Shown: one piece after another, positions 47,950-61,872 of the stretch
How positions within the stretch are numbered: the first letter of the stretch is position 1
How the letters are laid out: the number at the start of each line of letters is the position of its first letter
Assembly (NCBI GenBank): GCA_965153355.1
Contig: OZ231126.1
Span: forward strand, 6,944,001-7,008,000
Length of the DNA stretch: 64,000 bases
Direction of reading: 5' to 3'
Source: Flaccisagitta enflata
Taxonomy: Eukaryota; Chaetognatha; Sagittoidea; Aphragmophora
The notes under the pieces: model-generated
Told to the model about the DNA's origin: nothing
What the model saw: the letters and a program-made list of their open reading frames with translations, nothing else
Database searches by the model: none
Program-made: the position numbers and the translations under genes

Positions 47950-49470
47950 TCGTCCATCCATCCGTTTGTCCATCCATGAGGCCTGAGAGGGGTGTGGGGG
48001 CGGATTTAAAAGCCTGAGAAGGCAGATTTGAAGCTGAAGAAGATTTTTTTTGAGAGGGCTGATTTGAGCCTGAGGAGGCCAATGTGAAACCTGAGGCCTA
48101 TATTTGAGACCTGAGGGGCCTTATTAGGGACCAGATTTGAGACCTGGAAGGCCCGATTGAGGCCTGAAAGGGCAAGGGGGATTTGAAGTCTAAGATGCCT
48201 GATTTGAGGCCTAACAGGTCGCCCACGGGCAATATATGGTCAGCAATACTCTTTGCCCTGCTTTGAGTGATTATGAGTTGGAGTTAGGGGAAGCAGGGCA
48301 GCGGGCCTTAAAGGGACGAAGTCCTGTGGAACACAGGGACTTCTGTTTGTCCTGTCTTTGTGGATGAGAGATGTTGCATAGAGGTTGACCAGGTCTCAAG
48401 AGCTTAAATTGAGATCTAAGAAAGCTGATGTAAGGCCTGAGAATGCCACTGGAAGCCAGAGGACTGATTTAAAGCCTGGGACCCATATATTGAGGTTTAC
48501 ATGGCTGATTTGAGGCCTGTGAGGCCTAATTTGAGTTCTGAAAGGCCAGGTTTGAGGCCTGAGAGTCCGGATTTGAGGCCTGAGAGGCCTGGATTGAGGC
48601 CTGAGAGGCTGGATTTGAGGCCAGAAGAGTTGGAGATCTCAGCCTGAGAGGCTGGATTTTCAGGCCTGTTGAGAGGTTGATTTGAGGCCTGAGAGGCCAG
48701 ATTTTAGGCCTGAGAGGGTTAATTTTAGGCCTGAGAGGTTAGATTTTAGGCCAGAGGGGCCTGATAAGGGGGGGGATGAACGAACTAACTAACAAAGTAA
48801 CTAACGAAAGGAGGAATGAATGAAAGTCCCCCTGTGTTCTACAGGACTTCGTCCCCTTCGGGACCACTGCCTAAAAGGCCTGATTTCACGCTTGGGAAGC
48901 TTGATTTGAGGTCTGAGAGGCCTGATAATATGAGGCTTTGGAGGCGTGATTGGAGGTCTGAGAGGTCTGGTTTGAGGCCTAAGAGGTCTGATGGGGGGAC
49001 TAACAAATGAATGGACTAACAGGTAAACAATAGTCCCCGTTCAGGGCCGCTACGCAAAAAGTCATCCAAGGTCAGCGCCCTGCTCGGAGTGATCAAGTGA
49101 AGTAGAGGAGCAGGGCAGCAACTCCAGAGAGTGGATGTCTTGTGGGACACAGGGGTGAATTTTCAGTTGTCCAGAGGGGGAATACATCATGCCTGAGGAA
49201 ACTGATTGAGGTTATTGAAGGCAGATCAGAGGTCTGAAGGGTAGATTCAGGCCTGAATAGCAGATTTGAGGTCTGGAGGGCAGATTTCAGGCCTGAAGTG
49301 CGGATTTAAAGTCTGTAGGCAGGCTTGAGGCCTTGATGCCAGATTTGAGGCCTGGAGAGCTGATTTCAGGTCTGGAGGGTTGATTTCAGGTCTTGTGGGC
49401 TACATTGAGGCCTAAATTGAGGCCTGGAAGGGCTAGTTTGAGGCCTAAGATTGCTGATATGGGGCCCAGA
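47950..49470. repeat. GAGGCCTGAGAGG array
   Basis: Degenerate ~20-bp units (GATTTGAGGCCTGAGAGGCC) in blocks separated by GTCCCCCTGTGTTCTACAGG or its complement. Copy 2 is at 59400-60900. Confidence 0.85.
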
Positions 49471-49920
49471 TGGCCAATGGGGGGGGAAATGGATGGAAGA
49501 ATGAATGGAAGGACAGACAGATGGACGGATGTCTGGAAATTCACCCCAGGGTCCTTCAGGATATTTGCCCTTTGGGGCCGCTGCCCAAAAATGAGGAGAA
49601 TAAATTTCCCGGTACGTGAAAGCATAGGTCATTTCCATAGTTGTCTCCTTCAGGGCCGCTGCCCAAGAACGATAAGCAGGCCTATTCTTGGTCATTTCTC
49701 TAAGCGGGACAACCGGGCCCGCCTCTCCAAATTTCAGTATGCTTGACACAGAAACTGCGAGCCCAGTAAAATATTTTTTGATTTCTTTCTTTTTTATAGG
49801 ATTGCCATCAGCTCTTTTCTTTGTTCTTTGAAAGTAGCACGAGACAGAATATTCAGAATGTTGTTTTAGTATCATTCTGTTTCACAAATCGACTTACTGA
49901 TCACAGTGATTTGGAAGAAA

Positions 49921-50148
49921 ACAAGGCCGGATACACGGCTACCAAAGTCGCGTGCAGGTGAGCAGGGGCAGTGATGGAACATGCCTACTATAGCATTTAG
50001 GCAGGAAGCATTTAGGCAGGAGCAGTAATGCAAGAGACGCCCGAAAACGCTAAAAAAACAAACAATGAATGACCGACCGACCGATGGACCAACCGACCGA
50101 CTGACCATCATAGTGGGTTGCAGAGTCGCAAGCACGCGACTAGAAATT
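49921..50148 (-). mobile_element. Hairpin-GTCC element, subfamily I
   Basis: ACAAGGCCGGATACACGG, AAAGTCGCGTGCAGGTGAGC, GACC repeats, CAGAGTCGCAAGCACGCGAC, TAGAAAT. Copy 2 is at 61343-61555. Confidence 0.85.
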
Positions 50149-50378
50149 TAATGCAAAGTAGACAGCTAAATGAGAGCGGGCCAACCGGGCCCCAGGCAGC
50201 AAAAATAGCGGACCAGACAGCCAAATTGGGGGCCTCGGGCCCGCGGGCCCGCTCTAAAGTCATTTTTGATGGTGATATGGAGTCAGATCTTAAAACTTTC
50301 TTGTTTTTTATGGTTGCGGCAGACACACCCCGGCCTATTTATCGTCGTGCTGTACACTCCAATTTTGTTCTATTCTGC

Positions 50379-50999
50379 CAATCTGGGGCCCAAAGTTTAT
50401 GCTACATTTACCAACTGTCGCGTTTCTTTCCTCCAAGATGGTACAGCAAGTATAATTTTTTCAGTTTCTAAAAAGTTTGATAGTGTCATTAACACTGTTT
50501 TTGACTTTTGACATAAAAGGATATTTTACAAATATTGAATCGTAGCACGTCAATAGTTAAATAGAAAATTTTTAGAGTGGGAGGCTGGGAGCAGCAGAAT
50601 ACTGGGTCATCAGCCTGAGGTGCCGGGTTCCGTTTAGCTTTTACTCTGAGATTGATGATTGAAATTTTCATAAGAAAACACAATGATACATTGAACAATA
50701 CAATGTAAGCAACAGCTGCATTAATAATTCGGAGATTACTAGATTCCATAAATGCTTGGATAAAAGCGTATTGGTCTAGTACACGTCATTGTAAAGATAA
50801 TGCAACGGAATGATAAAAAATAAATTAAGGCATGAACATGTAAGCTATAATTTTGAGTAATGTTAATTATCGTTGAATAGCCAATGGATGAGGCGATGAC
50901 CAAGATGGTTCATTTCTCGCCGAAAAAATGCTGAATGATGCAAGAAGTGACGCCTTTGAACAGAACGCTATAAGTTTCTGCATCTCACCATTTCCAACG
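50379..50999. other. No recognised feature
   Basis: AT-rich DNA between the first duplicate and the 3' end of the decayed retroelement. Confidence 0.35.
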
Positions 51000-52798
51000 T
51001 CACAAACCTTTGATTCGTGACTTGTTTTCTTTGCTAACAAAACCTTGTGCCGAGATTTCGATCGAGAATTGATAGACGCGATAGTCGCGCTCGAGATCGG
51101 CAACCAACGGGGCATATTTCCGCTCTTTATACTCGTGATCCTTCTCAAAGTTTCTTTCCCAAGGGCACGTCAACTCTAACAGCGCAATAACACAGCTGTT
51201 TTCATCATAAACAAAGATGTCAGGACGCAGGGATGTGGATAAAACATGGGGGGAATTACACCACTATGAGGGGCTTGAAAACCATGTAGGTCAGAATAGA
51301 GACTAAAGCCATTGCTTAAACGTGACGATGAAAATGAAACAATAGTCTTAAGAACCGAATCATGGCGCCAGGTAAAACGCCCTTGCTCTAAAGCACATGA
51401 ACAGTTTGAGAGGATGTGTGCCAGCGTTTGGATATTACCACAAAATCCACATCTATCACTGACGCGTTTTCCCCAGCGCTTCAAATTATCAGCTGAGGGC
51501 ATTTATGGCAAACTTCAAAACACCCACATAAAACTCTTCCAAGTTATACAACTCTGCTCTTCCATGTGCAACGCCAGATAATCACCTTGCATTATATACT
51601 GCCCCACACGTTATCTCCAAAAATCACTCACCCTCTGCTTTAAACCCCTCTGAATTTTCCCTTTGAGAACATTTCTGGAGGCCGAGCCACACTTGGCAGA
51701 ACATCCTCATTCGGATCAGAAATTGAACTCCCAAATGAATCATTCAGAGTTTCTATATTGGTTAAAGGGACCTGTGCCTCCACTGTGGGAGGTGCGACTT
51801 CCTCTAATAAGCCCTTTGTGTAAGTCGCAGAAGAGAACTTGCGAGACCATCTGCCTTCTCTATCTTCCTTGACGTCCAGAGCGTGGCGCACGTCCTCGTC
51901 ACCAAAGCACCTAATGGACGACAATGAAAGAGATCGGGATTCAAGATATAAATGGCGTATAAATTTTATACCAAGACCGTGGGGATCATGAACCAGGGCC
52001 CAAGTCCCCCCTTTTGGAATCCCAAGCCATTTTTTCAGATATGAATGGGTAAGCGATTCGAGCGACTCAATTTGGGACAAGCACAAATCATGAATGGAAA
52101 AATGAATCCAAGTGCTTTAAATGCCCATTTAGAATGCCATCGTCTCCAGGAGAGCTGCTGGCCTTCTTCCTGGACAATACTGATCTAATATCCCTCGGAC
52201 GAACCGGCCCCATATCAAACTCCTTCTCCGGCACTGGGATATTTGGAAACCAACTAACCGCTTCCTGAGAGAGCGAGACGGGAGTTGAGTATCGGTATCT
52301 GAACCATTCATTTGCAAAATCACGATTAGACGTGGTCTTTTCGCTATCCTTGTTCAACAAACCGTTTACTGCTTTCTTAGAAAAAGCCCAAAAATCTTTT
52401 AAATAACTCTTCTCCTGCCCTCTTGTGTCTTTCTCACGCATCCTTTTTTCCCGCTCATTTCTAATAAAACTCTATAATTTTACCGCTTGGTAGAACTGAG
52501 CCCTGAGACCCTGATCCACCCTTCGGTTTCTTCCAAACACTAAGCGCTGCAACCGTTTCTTTTCAAGCTTGGCGCGAGTAAAAGCCTCATCAGAAATGTC
52601 GGGTACACCACCACCCCTCCCCCTCCCCCCAGCCTCACCTTGGCTCTTGAAAACGTCATGATCATTCAAATACCCCGCAACCGTTGAAGAGAAACGGCGC
52701 GCAGCTTCTGAAGGCGAGATGACGTCAGAGGAAAGGTCGGAGTGAAGAGGACTCAGTCGCGCTTTAAGCGCAGAATCATGATTGGTTGTATTGCGCAT
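51000..52798 (-). pseudogene. Decayed retroelement: RT fragments, zinc knuckle, endonuclease-like end
   Basis: Minus strand, reading from 52798 down. First is a conserved upstream segment (R-L-Q-R-L-V-F-G), then a stop and frameshift near 52465. RT fingers follow (F-W-A-F-S-K-K, then K-A-S-S-S-P-G-D-D-G-I near 52140), then an abrupt join at about 52087 to the thumb (L-K-K-W-L-G-I-P-K-G). The palm with its catalytic Asp pair is missing. After more stops comes a zinc-knuckle-like segment (N-L-K-R-W-G-K-R, C-G-F-C-G, then H and C; about 51500). The end (51000-51250) reads R-P-D-I-F ... L-L-E-L-T-C-P-W-E and R-K-Y-A-P-L, resembling the PD-(D/E)xK-like C terminus of some retroelement proteins. It stops at TGA 51000. 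It cannot encode an active RT. Family assignment needs a search. Confidence 0.75.
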
Positions 52799-52810
52799 TT
52801 CAACTTGATT

Positions 52811-52860
52811 TTTAGGTGCGCCATAGTATATCTATAAGAGGCTCTGTCTGTTAGTCACGG
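52811..52860 (+). mobile_element. Hairpin-GTCC element, subfamily IV, left end only
   Basis: TTTTTAGGTGCGCCATAGTA, CTATAAGAGGCTCTGTCTG. The copy lacks the GTCC array and the distal end, and its second hairpin arm is decayed. Confidence 0.5.
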
Positions 52861-53084
52861 AGTCGTCAGATTTGTTCAGTCTGCTGGCAGTGAGTTAAAA
52901 AGTCTGTTAAAGGAGTAAGAAATATAGTTAAACAGATTCAAAAATATACTGGATGATTTAGTACACCTGCCTCCCCTACAAACAACTCTCCAGTCAATCC
53001 AATCTGATGTCGGTCACGCTCGAATGAAAAATCGCTAAAAATGTTTGAAATCAATAGAAAACCCATTTCGTTCATCATAAATGA

Positions 53085-53830
53085 TAGCATATGTATCATA
53101 TATATATCATATATATATCATATAGATATCATTTATATTACCATACACATCATCATATACATATCCTCATATATATCATATCATGTATATCATATATCAT
53201 ATCATATATATCATATATCATATCACATATCATATCACATATCATATCACATATCATATCATATATCATATCATATATCATATCATATATCATATCTCAT
53301 ATCTCATATCTCATATATCATATATCATATATCACATATCATATATCATATATCATATATCATATATCATATATCATATATCATATCATATCATATATCA
53401 TATCATATATTATATCATATGTATCATATGTATCATACATATCATATATCCTGTCATATATCCTGTCATATATCATATCATATCATATATCATATCATAT
53501 GTCATATCATATATCCTATCATTATCATATCATATATCATATCGTATATCATATCATATGTCATATGTATATCCTATCACTATATCATCATATCATATAT
53601 CATATCATATATCATATCATATATCATATCATATATGATATATCATATCATATATCATATATCATATATCATATATCATATCATATATCATATCATATGT
53701 CATATCATATATCATATCATATATCATATCATATATCATATCATATCATATGTCATATCATAAAATACATCATGTCATAAATATCATATATATCATACAT
53801 ATCATATATATCATATATATCATGAATGTT
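53085..53830. repeat. ATATC satellite
   Basis: About 745 bp built almost only from ATCAT, ATATC and CATAT words, highly self-complementary. Open in all three plus frames (Ile/Ser/Tyr/His only), which is an artefact of the repeat. Confidence 0.9.
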
Positions 53831-53849
53831 ACTGATATAATCAGCTACG

Positions 53850-53960
53850 GTTAGGTCTTATAGAGCTGGGGATAGGTCAGATAGGTCTGGTGATAGGGTC
53901 GGATAGGTTTTAGGATAGGTCTGATAGAGCTGGTGATAGGTCTGATAGAGCTCGGGAAAG
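53850..53960. repeat. GGTCTGATAGAGCT minisatellite, block 1
   Basis: Units of about 22 bp with GATAGGTCTGATAGAGCTGG. A second block lies at 54925-55120, with ATCATATCACC-containing unique DNA between. Confidence 0.75.
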
Positions 53961-54125
53961 GTCTGCATCTCAGTCGAATGGTGATTGATTTCCTGGCCCA
54001 GGATCAAAACAAACCCGGTTGCTAATATGTGTTACCGTCATTAAGTGAATTAATCATTTAAATCTGAATGATCAGGTTAATCTAGTAAGAATCATCCTCC
54101 TACATATCATACACGCCCAATACCA

Positions 54126-54250
54126 GTTGCGGACGGGTGGGCAGAGGCGGAAATGTGCGTTTTCACACTTTTTGACTCGTGTTCGCGGACGGACCGACTG
54201 ACTGACGGACGGGCAAAGGCTCTTATAGAGTTGCATGTCCGCAACTAAAA
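54126..54250 (-). mobile_element. Hairpin-GTCC element, subfamily II, short
   Basis: AGTTGCGGACGGGTGGGCAG, GACTGACTGACGGACGGG, CTCTTATAGAGTTGCATGTC, CGCAACTAAAAAC. The first hairpin loop is GCATGTCC-type; both arms are intact. Confidence 0.75.
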
Positions 54251-54924
54251 ACATAGCTTATGATTTCATGAGTGCTCATGCGTGCTCAAGCGTGAAATAC
54301 ACCGAATCTGAGAATGAAACGTGATCGTGACTTTTTTCTTGGAAATCGTCGTGACCTTTTTTACCCAGACTTTGAAAGCTGATATCTCTAGAACGGATCG
54401 ACCGATTGACTTGATTTTTGTCATGGTAACATCATATCACCATGTCTACTGATGTGTGAAGTTTAAGGAAATTTCAGATAGCGCGACTACCCGAACCAGC
54501 CTACCTACCCAAAAATTTCAAATTAGCGTAGCTAAAAAAATATGCTATAAAATTTTCTGAAATTTCGCATGAACAACCATCCAACCCCTGAATAAATCCT
54601 GGGTAAGTTGAACAGCGATCAGGTAATTACTTTGGCCGTAATCACATAAAAAAGATTGAAGGACGAACTGATATCAAAGGATAGCCGCTTTCGTGGGGAA
54701 ATATCAAGCTCCTTAACATAGTCTTTCCAGTTCTATGAAGTTTAGATAAAATAGCTTGGAGCTAGCGATTGACTTTCGTTCCACTCCTCTATCTTGGCAA
54801 AAATAAAAAAAAGTTTTTTAAATTAGCTCGGTCGATTCCCCTTCTCCGATCAGTTCATAGTAAACGACTTTAGAAGCCTGTGCTTTTTTTACAGCGATTT
54901 CCCTGTTATGCGATAGATTTCGGG

Positions 54925-55120
54925 AGAGGCCTGATAGAGCTCGGTATGGGTCTTATAGAGCTAGGAATGGTCTGATAGAGCTAGGGATAGGTCTGATGGA
55001 GCTAGGGATAGCTATGTATTAATAATGGCCGGCTTGAGATAGGTCTGATAGAGCTAGGGATGGTCCTGATAGAGCTAGGGATAGGTCTGATGGAGCTAGG
55101 GATAGCTATGAATAAATAAC
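54925..55120. repeat. GGTCTGATAGAGCT minisatellite, block 2
   Basis: Units such as AGCTAGGGATAGGTCTGATG. It ends shortly before a GTATCCGGCCTTGTT word (55143-55158), the tail of another dispersed element. Confidence 0.75.
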
Positions 55121-55590
55121 GCTCGACACTGTCTTAGCCCATGTATCCGGCCTTGTTTTTTATCTGGATCTCCGAGAGGCATTGGTCTTGATCTTGTAGG
55201 GTGAGATTCGGGTCTCAGAGGATATTGGTATTGGAGGGTACCAAGGAGGTTATGATCAGGGGCACAGAGATCAAAATTTAGATCTTGTGTGAGTGTCTGT
55301 GTTTATGCGTGCGTGCGTGTTTTGTGTAGTTTTTTGTGTGTTCTTTTGTCAAACGACTGAAAAGCCACTAGGAATTTATCATTAATTCCTCCCCTTAGAG
55401 ATATCTGAGAATAACCGGGCTATTAAAAATCCCGGGAGGAATTTTTTCGTCACGAATATTCCGAGGTTTTGACGTTTATGCATGGAAAAAGCCTGAGAAA
55501 ACCTCGGACTGCCCGTCAACTGCTTCTTATCGGGATTTGAACGGTAAGATTATGAGGCTTCATCTATAATTCTTTTGGCTTGTGAAAAAA

Positions 55591-55632
<42 letters not shown>

Positions 55633-58352
55633 ATGCTGTATCTCTCCGTTCATGCCGTACATCTTTTATGCACGGGCAGAAAATGGTTAAACTGTGCTGT
55701 TTTCATATCCGTAAAAAGCGGATTTCCGTTGCTCTTAGGTCTGATATAGCGAGGTGTGACTGTATTTCATTATAATTCCCGAGGTACACTTGCTCACGTG
55801 AATCAGGTCTTGGATTGAGAAATGATTTCAGACAGGACAGATGGCAGCAGCTCACGTCTGTGGGATTTTCCCCCTCACGATGAACCACCGCCAAAATTCA
55901 ACAAAAAACCGGTAAACATATCCATCGCATAGTCAACTTCGCTCACTTGGCTCAACACAATTATCCTCACGTGGCTCACTCGGCTCAATGATGCAACTCT
56001 CCTCGCGCGGCTCACTAGACTTGATGCAACTCTCCTCGCTCGACTCACCTGAGTCACATGACTCAGCGCATCTCTTCCCGGACCCCACTTATCTCACTTG
56101 GCTCAATGCAACTCTCCTAAGTTGACTCAACGCCTCTCTCCTCACCTCACTCGGCTCACATTTAGGATCTTTGCATTCAAGTGGGATGCTCATATGTACG
56201 CGGCTGATCAATGTGCGTGCTCGTGCGCGTGTGCTTGTGTGTGCGCGTGCGCGTGTGCGTGTGCGCGTGTGCGCGTGTGCGCGTGCGTGTGCGCGTGTGC
56301 TTGCGTGGGTGTAGGAGACGCCACATCCACATTGTCCATGGACGTGATGAAAGTCGGTCTTGAAAATCAAGTCGGTCTTGAAAAAGGAGTGATTCTAGGT
56401 TGAAAATTAAAAATTGCCTTGAAAGACAGCTTAAAAGTCGCAAAAGCGTTAGATGGTCAGCGGTACCCGTGCCCTGCCTTAGTAGGTTGTGGTTGAAGTT
56501 GAGGGGGAGCAGAGGCGCTGACCCTGGAAGGTCGTTGGCCTATCTTTTCACTAAATTTTCTCCTTCTCCTCCTCCTCCCTCCGTTCCCCCTCCCCCACCT
56601 CCAGGCCCATATTCAGCCTCAGCCCATATCCCAGCCTCAGGCCCAATCCCAGTCTTGAGGCCCAAATCCCTTAAAGGCTGGAATTCCCGGGCCTCAAAGG
56701 CTGGGATTTTAGCTGTAAGATAGGTTTGGGTATGGCTGGGATTTGGACCATAAGACTAGGTTGGGCCTCAAGACTGGGATATGGGCTTCTAGACTGAAAT
56801 GTGGGCCTGGGTGGGAGGTACAGAGAAAGGAGGAGGAGGAAGGAAAATTCCTGGCAGAGGCATGGGTCATCGACCCACATTCAGGATCGCCACTGCTCCC
56901 CTCAGTCTTCAGCTGATCACTCTAAGCAGGGCATCGGGTACCGCTGACCATGTGCGATCCTTGGATGTCTTCTTAAGCTGTCTTTCAAGGCAATTTTTAA
57001 TTTTTCAACCTAGAATCACTCCTTTTTCAAGACCGACTTGATTTTCACGACCGACTTTCATCACGTCCATGGACAATGTGGATGTGGCGTCTCCTACACC
57101 CATGAGCACCCGCTGAGTTTGTTTGAGAAATAACAAAAAAACCTTTCTAGAAGGAATGTTTTCATTCCTGAATGATGCAAAAAATGAAAAAAGATGAATC
57201 TTTTTTAAAGATTTCACATTTCACGTAAGTCGGTCTTGAACCTAACTCGGTCTTGAAATGCAAGATAGACGTGGCAAATTTGAGATCTCTCCTTCATCCA
57301 TGCGTGTGCTTGCGTGTGTGTGCGATCATCATTTTAACTTTTCAGAGTGTAACGATTTTGGAGATAACGTTGTCTTTATTCGTGGCAGCTATTCTTAAAT
57401 ACGTCATGGAAAATAGCTTTTTGAGGTAAATTGACCAAAATTAGGTCATTCCATCTGTCCGCTGGTTCTTCTGTCCCTAGATATGCCTCTTTACGCAGCA
57501 TCTTTCCATCTCTGCGTCACTGCCCCTGCCCAACACCATGCTAACAATCTGCCCTAAAGCACGCGGCCGATCCGCTGCGCATAACTACCCCTGCCCACGT
57601 GGTCGATCCGCCGCGCATAACTACCCCTGCCCTCGCGGTCGATCCGCTACGCATAACTACCCCTGCCCTCGCGTTTGATCCGCTGCGCATAACTACCCCT
57701 GCCCTCGCGTTCGATCCGCTGCGCATAACTACCCCTGCCCTCGCGGCCGATCCGCTGCGCATAACTACCCCTGCCCACGCAGTCCATCTGCTGCGCATAA
57801 CTCCCCCTGCCCTCGCGGCCGATCTTTGTCCGTTCGTCCTTCAGTCCATTAGTTGGTCGCGTCATTGCGTTCGTTGGTCCGACTCTCTCAAGTTAGAAAC
57901 TGTGAAAATGCCTCTGCCTCTGCCCATGCGTCCGCGACGTTTTTGTACTCCCCACCCCCACCCCCCCACCGCCAAAAAAAGATAAGAAGAAAAACGCTTT
58001 GGCTTTTTAGTTGCGGACACGCAACTCTATAAGAAGCTTTGTCCGTCTGTCCGTCGGTCCATTGGTCCGTCCGTCCGTCGGTCGGTCCTTCACGCTCAAT
58101 TTGAAATCGCGAAAAACGCGCATTCATGAGATTTCAGGTGTTATTGTATGTGTGTGGGAGTGTGAGTGAGTCGCAGGAGGGGTTAGGGTGGGGTTGAGGT
58201 GAGGCTGGGGGTTGGATGCCCCTACCCACCCGTCCGCAACGATATTGTGACCCCGCGTCACTTGTTTGTCTTTGCCACTATGGAAATGATGGTCAGCATT
58301 TCCGCTCGTTGATCCTTCTAGACTTGTTTGAGAAAAGGTCTATTCAACTACA

Positions 58353-58988
<636 letters not shown>

Positions 58989-59719
58989 TACACACGCTTC
59001 CACAGGAGAATCCCGTTCATTATTGGACTTATTTTATGTACAGCAATATTTGAGGGATGCACTCACTTATTGGAAAAGTCCAGCTTTACAAACGTAAGCT
59101 TAAATTTTGTGAAAAAAGCCAGTTATGTCTGTAAGAATGCATCTCTACCCGTCGGTCTGTCCGGCTTTCCGTCCGTCAGTCTGTTTGTCGGTCACGCATT
59201 AAGTCAACGATGCTTTCGCCGCAAATACTGACCTTTTTCTTCTCAGGGGGGGAGGTTGGTGGCAGCTACTTACATTCCTAATCCTGGTCAGTTCACCCGT
59301 CACCTGAATTACGATTGTCTCAAAAGCATCAGGGGAAGGGGATGAAGTCCTGTAGAACACAGGGGGACTTTTGTTCGTCCATCCATCCGTTTGTCCATCC
59401 ATGAGGCCTGAGAGGGGTGTGGGGGCGGATTTAAAAGCCTGAGAAGGCAGATTTGAAGCTGAAGAAGATTTTTTTTGAGAGGGCTGATTTGAGCCTGAGG
59501 AGGCCAATGTGAAACCTGAGGCCTATATTTGAGACCTGAGGGGCCTTATTAGGGACCAGATTTGAGACCTGGAAGGCCCGATTGAGGCCTGAAAGGGCAA
59601 GGGGGATTTGAAGTCTAAGATGCCTGATTTGAGGCCTAACAGGTCGCCCACGGGCAATATATGGTCAGCAATACTCTTTGCCCTGCTTTGAGTGATTATG
59701 AGTTGGAGTTAGGGGAAGC

Positions 59720-60293
59720 AGGGCAGCGGCCCCAAAGGGGACGAAGTCCTGTAGAACACAGGGGGACTTCTGTTTGTCCTGCCTTACGTGGATGAGATGC
59801 TACATAGAGGGTTGACTGAAGGCCTTCAAGAGCTTAAATTGAGATCTAAGAAAGCTGATGTAAGGCCTGAGAATGCCAATTGGAAGCTTGAGAGGATTAA
59901 CTTGAGGCCTAATTTGAGACATGGGAATTTCGATTTGAGGCCTGTGAGGCCTAATTTGAGTTCTGAAAGGCCAGGTTTGAGGCCTGAGAGGTCGGATTTG
60001 AGGCCTGAGAGGCCCGATTTGAGGCCTGAGAGGCTGGATTTGAGGCCAGAAGAGGCTGGATTTCAGGCCTGAGAGGCTGGATTTCAGGCCTGAGAGGCTG
60101 GATTTGAGGCCTGAGAGGCCAGATTTTAGGCCTGAGAGGCCAGATTTTAGGCCTGAGAGGCCAGATTTTAGGCCTGAGGGGCCTGATAAGGGGGGGGATG
60201 AACGAACTAACTAACAAAGTAACTAACGAAAGGAGGAATGAATGAAAGTCCCCCTGTGTTCTACAGGACTTCGTCCCCTTCGGGACCACTGCC
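59720..60293. mobile_element. Inverted-end element around GAGGCCTGA array
   Basis: Left end GGGCAGCGGCCCCAAAGG, GACGAAGTCCTGTAGAACAC, AGGGGGACTT. The right end is its complement (AAGTCCCCCTGTGTTCTACA ... GGGACCACTGCC). About 50-bp arms around a tandem array. A related end lies inside the MULE (31790-31840); the copy 1 version (48293-48870) is more decayed. Confidence 0.75.
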
Positions 60294-61872
60294 TAAAAGG
60301 CCTGATTTCACGCTTGGGAAGCTTGATTTGAGGTCTGAGAGGCCTGATAATATGAGGCTTTGGAGGCGTGATTGGAGGTCTGAGAGGTCTGGTTTGAGGC
60401 CTAAGAGGTCTGATGGGGGGACTAACAAATGAATGGACTAACAGGTAAACAATAGTCCCCGTTCAGGGCCGCTACGCAAAAAGTCATCCAAGGTCAGTGC
60501 CCTGCTCGGAGTGATCAAGTGAAGTAGAGGAGCAGGGCAGCAACTCCAGAGAGTGGATGTCTTGTGGGACACAGGGGTGAATTTTCAGTTGTCCAGAGGG
60601 GGAATACATCATGCCTGAGGAAACTGATTGAGGTTATTGAAGGCAGATCAGAGGTCTGAAGGGTAGATTCAGGCCTGAATAGCAGATTTGAGGTCTGGAG
60701 GGCAGATTTCAGGCCTGAAGTGCGGATTTAAAGTCTGTAGGCAGGCTTGAGGCCTTGATGCCAGATTTGAGGCCTGGAGAGCTGATTTCAGGTCTGGAGG
60801 GTTGATTTCAGGTCTTATGGGCTACATTGAGGCCTAAATTGAGGCCTGGAAGGGCTAGTTTGAGGCCTAAGATTGCTGATATGGGGCCCAGATGGCCAAT
60901 GGGGGGGGAAATGGATGGAAGAATGAATGGAAGGACAGACAGATGGACGGATGTCTGGAAATTCACCCCAGGGTCCTTCAGGATATTTGCCCTTTGGGGC
61001 CGCTGCCCAAAAATGAGGAGAATAAATTTCCCGGTACGTGAAAGCATAGGTCATTTCCATAGTTGTCTCCTTCAGGGCCGCTGCCCAAGAACGATAAGCA
61101 GGCCTATTCTTGGTCATTTCTCTAAGCGGGACAACCGGGCCCGCCTCTCCAAATTTCAGTATGCTTGACACAGAAACTGCGAGCCCAGTAAAATATTTTT
61201 TGATTTCTTTCTTTTTTATAGGATTGCCATCAGCTCTTTTCTTTGTTCTTTGAAAGTAGCACGAGACAGAATATTCAGAATGTTGTTTTAGTATCATTCT
61301 GTTTCACAAATCGACTTACTGATCACAGTGATTTGGAAGAAAACAAGGCCGGATACACGGCTACCAAAGTCGCGTGCAGGTGAGCGGGGGCAGTGATGGA
61401 ACATGCCTACTATAGCATTTAGGCAGGAGCAGTAATGCAAGAGACGCCCGAAAACGCTAAAAAAACAAACAATGAATGACCGACCGACCGATGGACCAAC
61501 CGACCGACTGACCATCATAGTGGGTTGCAGAGTCGCAAGCACGCGACTAGAAATTTAATGCAAAGTAGACAGCTAAATGAGAGCGGGCCAACCGGGCCCC
61601 AGGCAGCAAAAATAGCGGACCAGACAGCCAAATTAGGGGCCTCGGGCCCGCGGGCCCGCTCTAAAGTCATTTTTGATGGTGATATGGAGTCAGATCTTAA
61701 AACTTTCTTGTTTTTTATGGTTGCGGCAGACACACCCCGGCCTATTTATCGTCGTGCTGTACACTCCAATTTTGTTCTATTCTGCATTTCATCTGGATCT
61801 ACGCAATTGGAGAAGATACACTTTGGTATGATGGATTGGTCGTTCAGTCTATAACACAACCATGATATCATA

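Larger units (their letters stand above)
44380..50378 (+). repeat. 6-kb segmental duplicate, copy 1
   Basis: Direct copy of 55289-61785. Shared start TGTGAGTGTCTGTG and shared end TTGTTCTATTCTGC. By eye nearly identical apart from microsatellite length, scattered substitutions and a diverged patch around 48340-48480 / 59760-59940. Contents in order: a GA run, a degenerate CTCACTCGGCTCAATGC minisatellite (45050-45270), a palindrome (45419-46180), a 39-bp repeat array, a subfamily II element, CT runs, a GAGGCCTGA array and a subfamily I element. No gene is supported inside. Confidence 0.9.

Noticed and set aside
53041-53780. Two overlapping frames of over 220 codons rich in Ile, Ser, Tyr and His
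   Set aside because: All three plus frames are open because the ATATC satellite contains no stop words; composition is purely repeat-derived.
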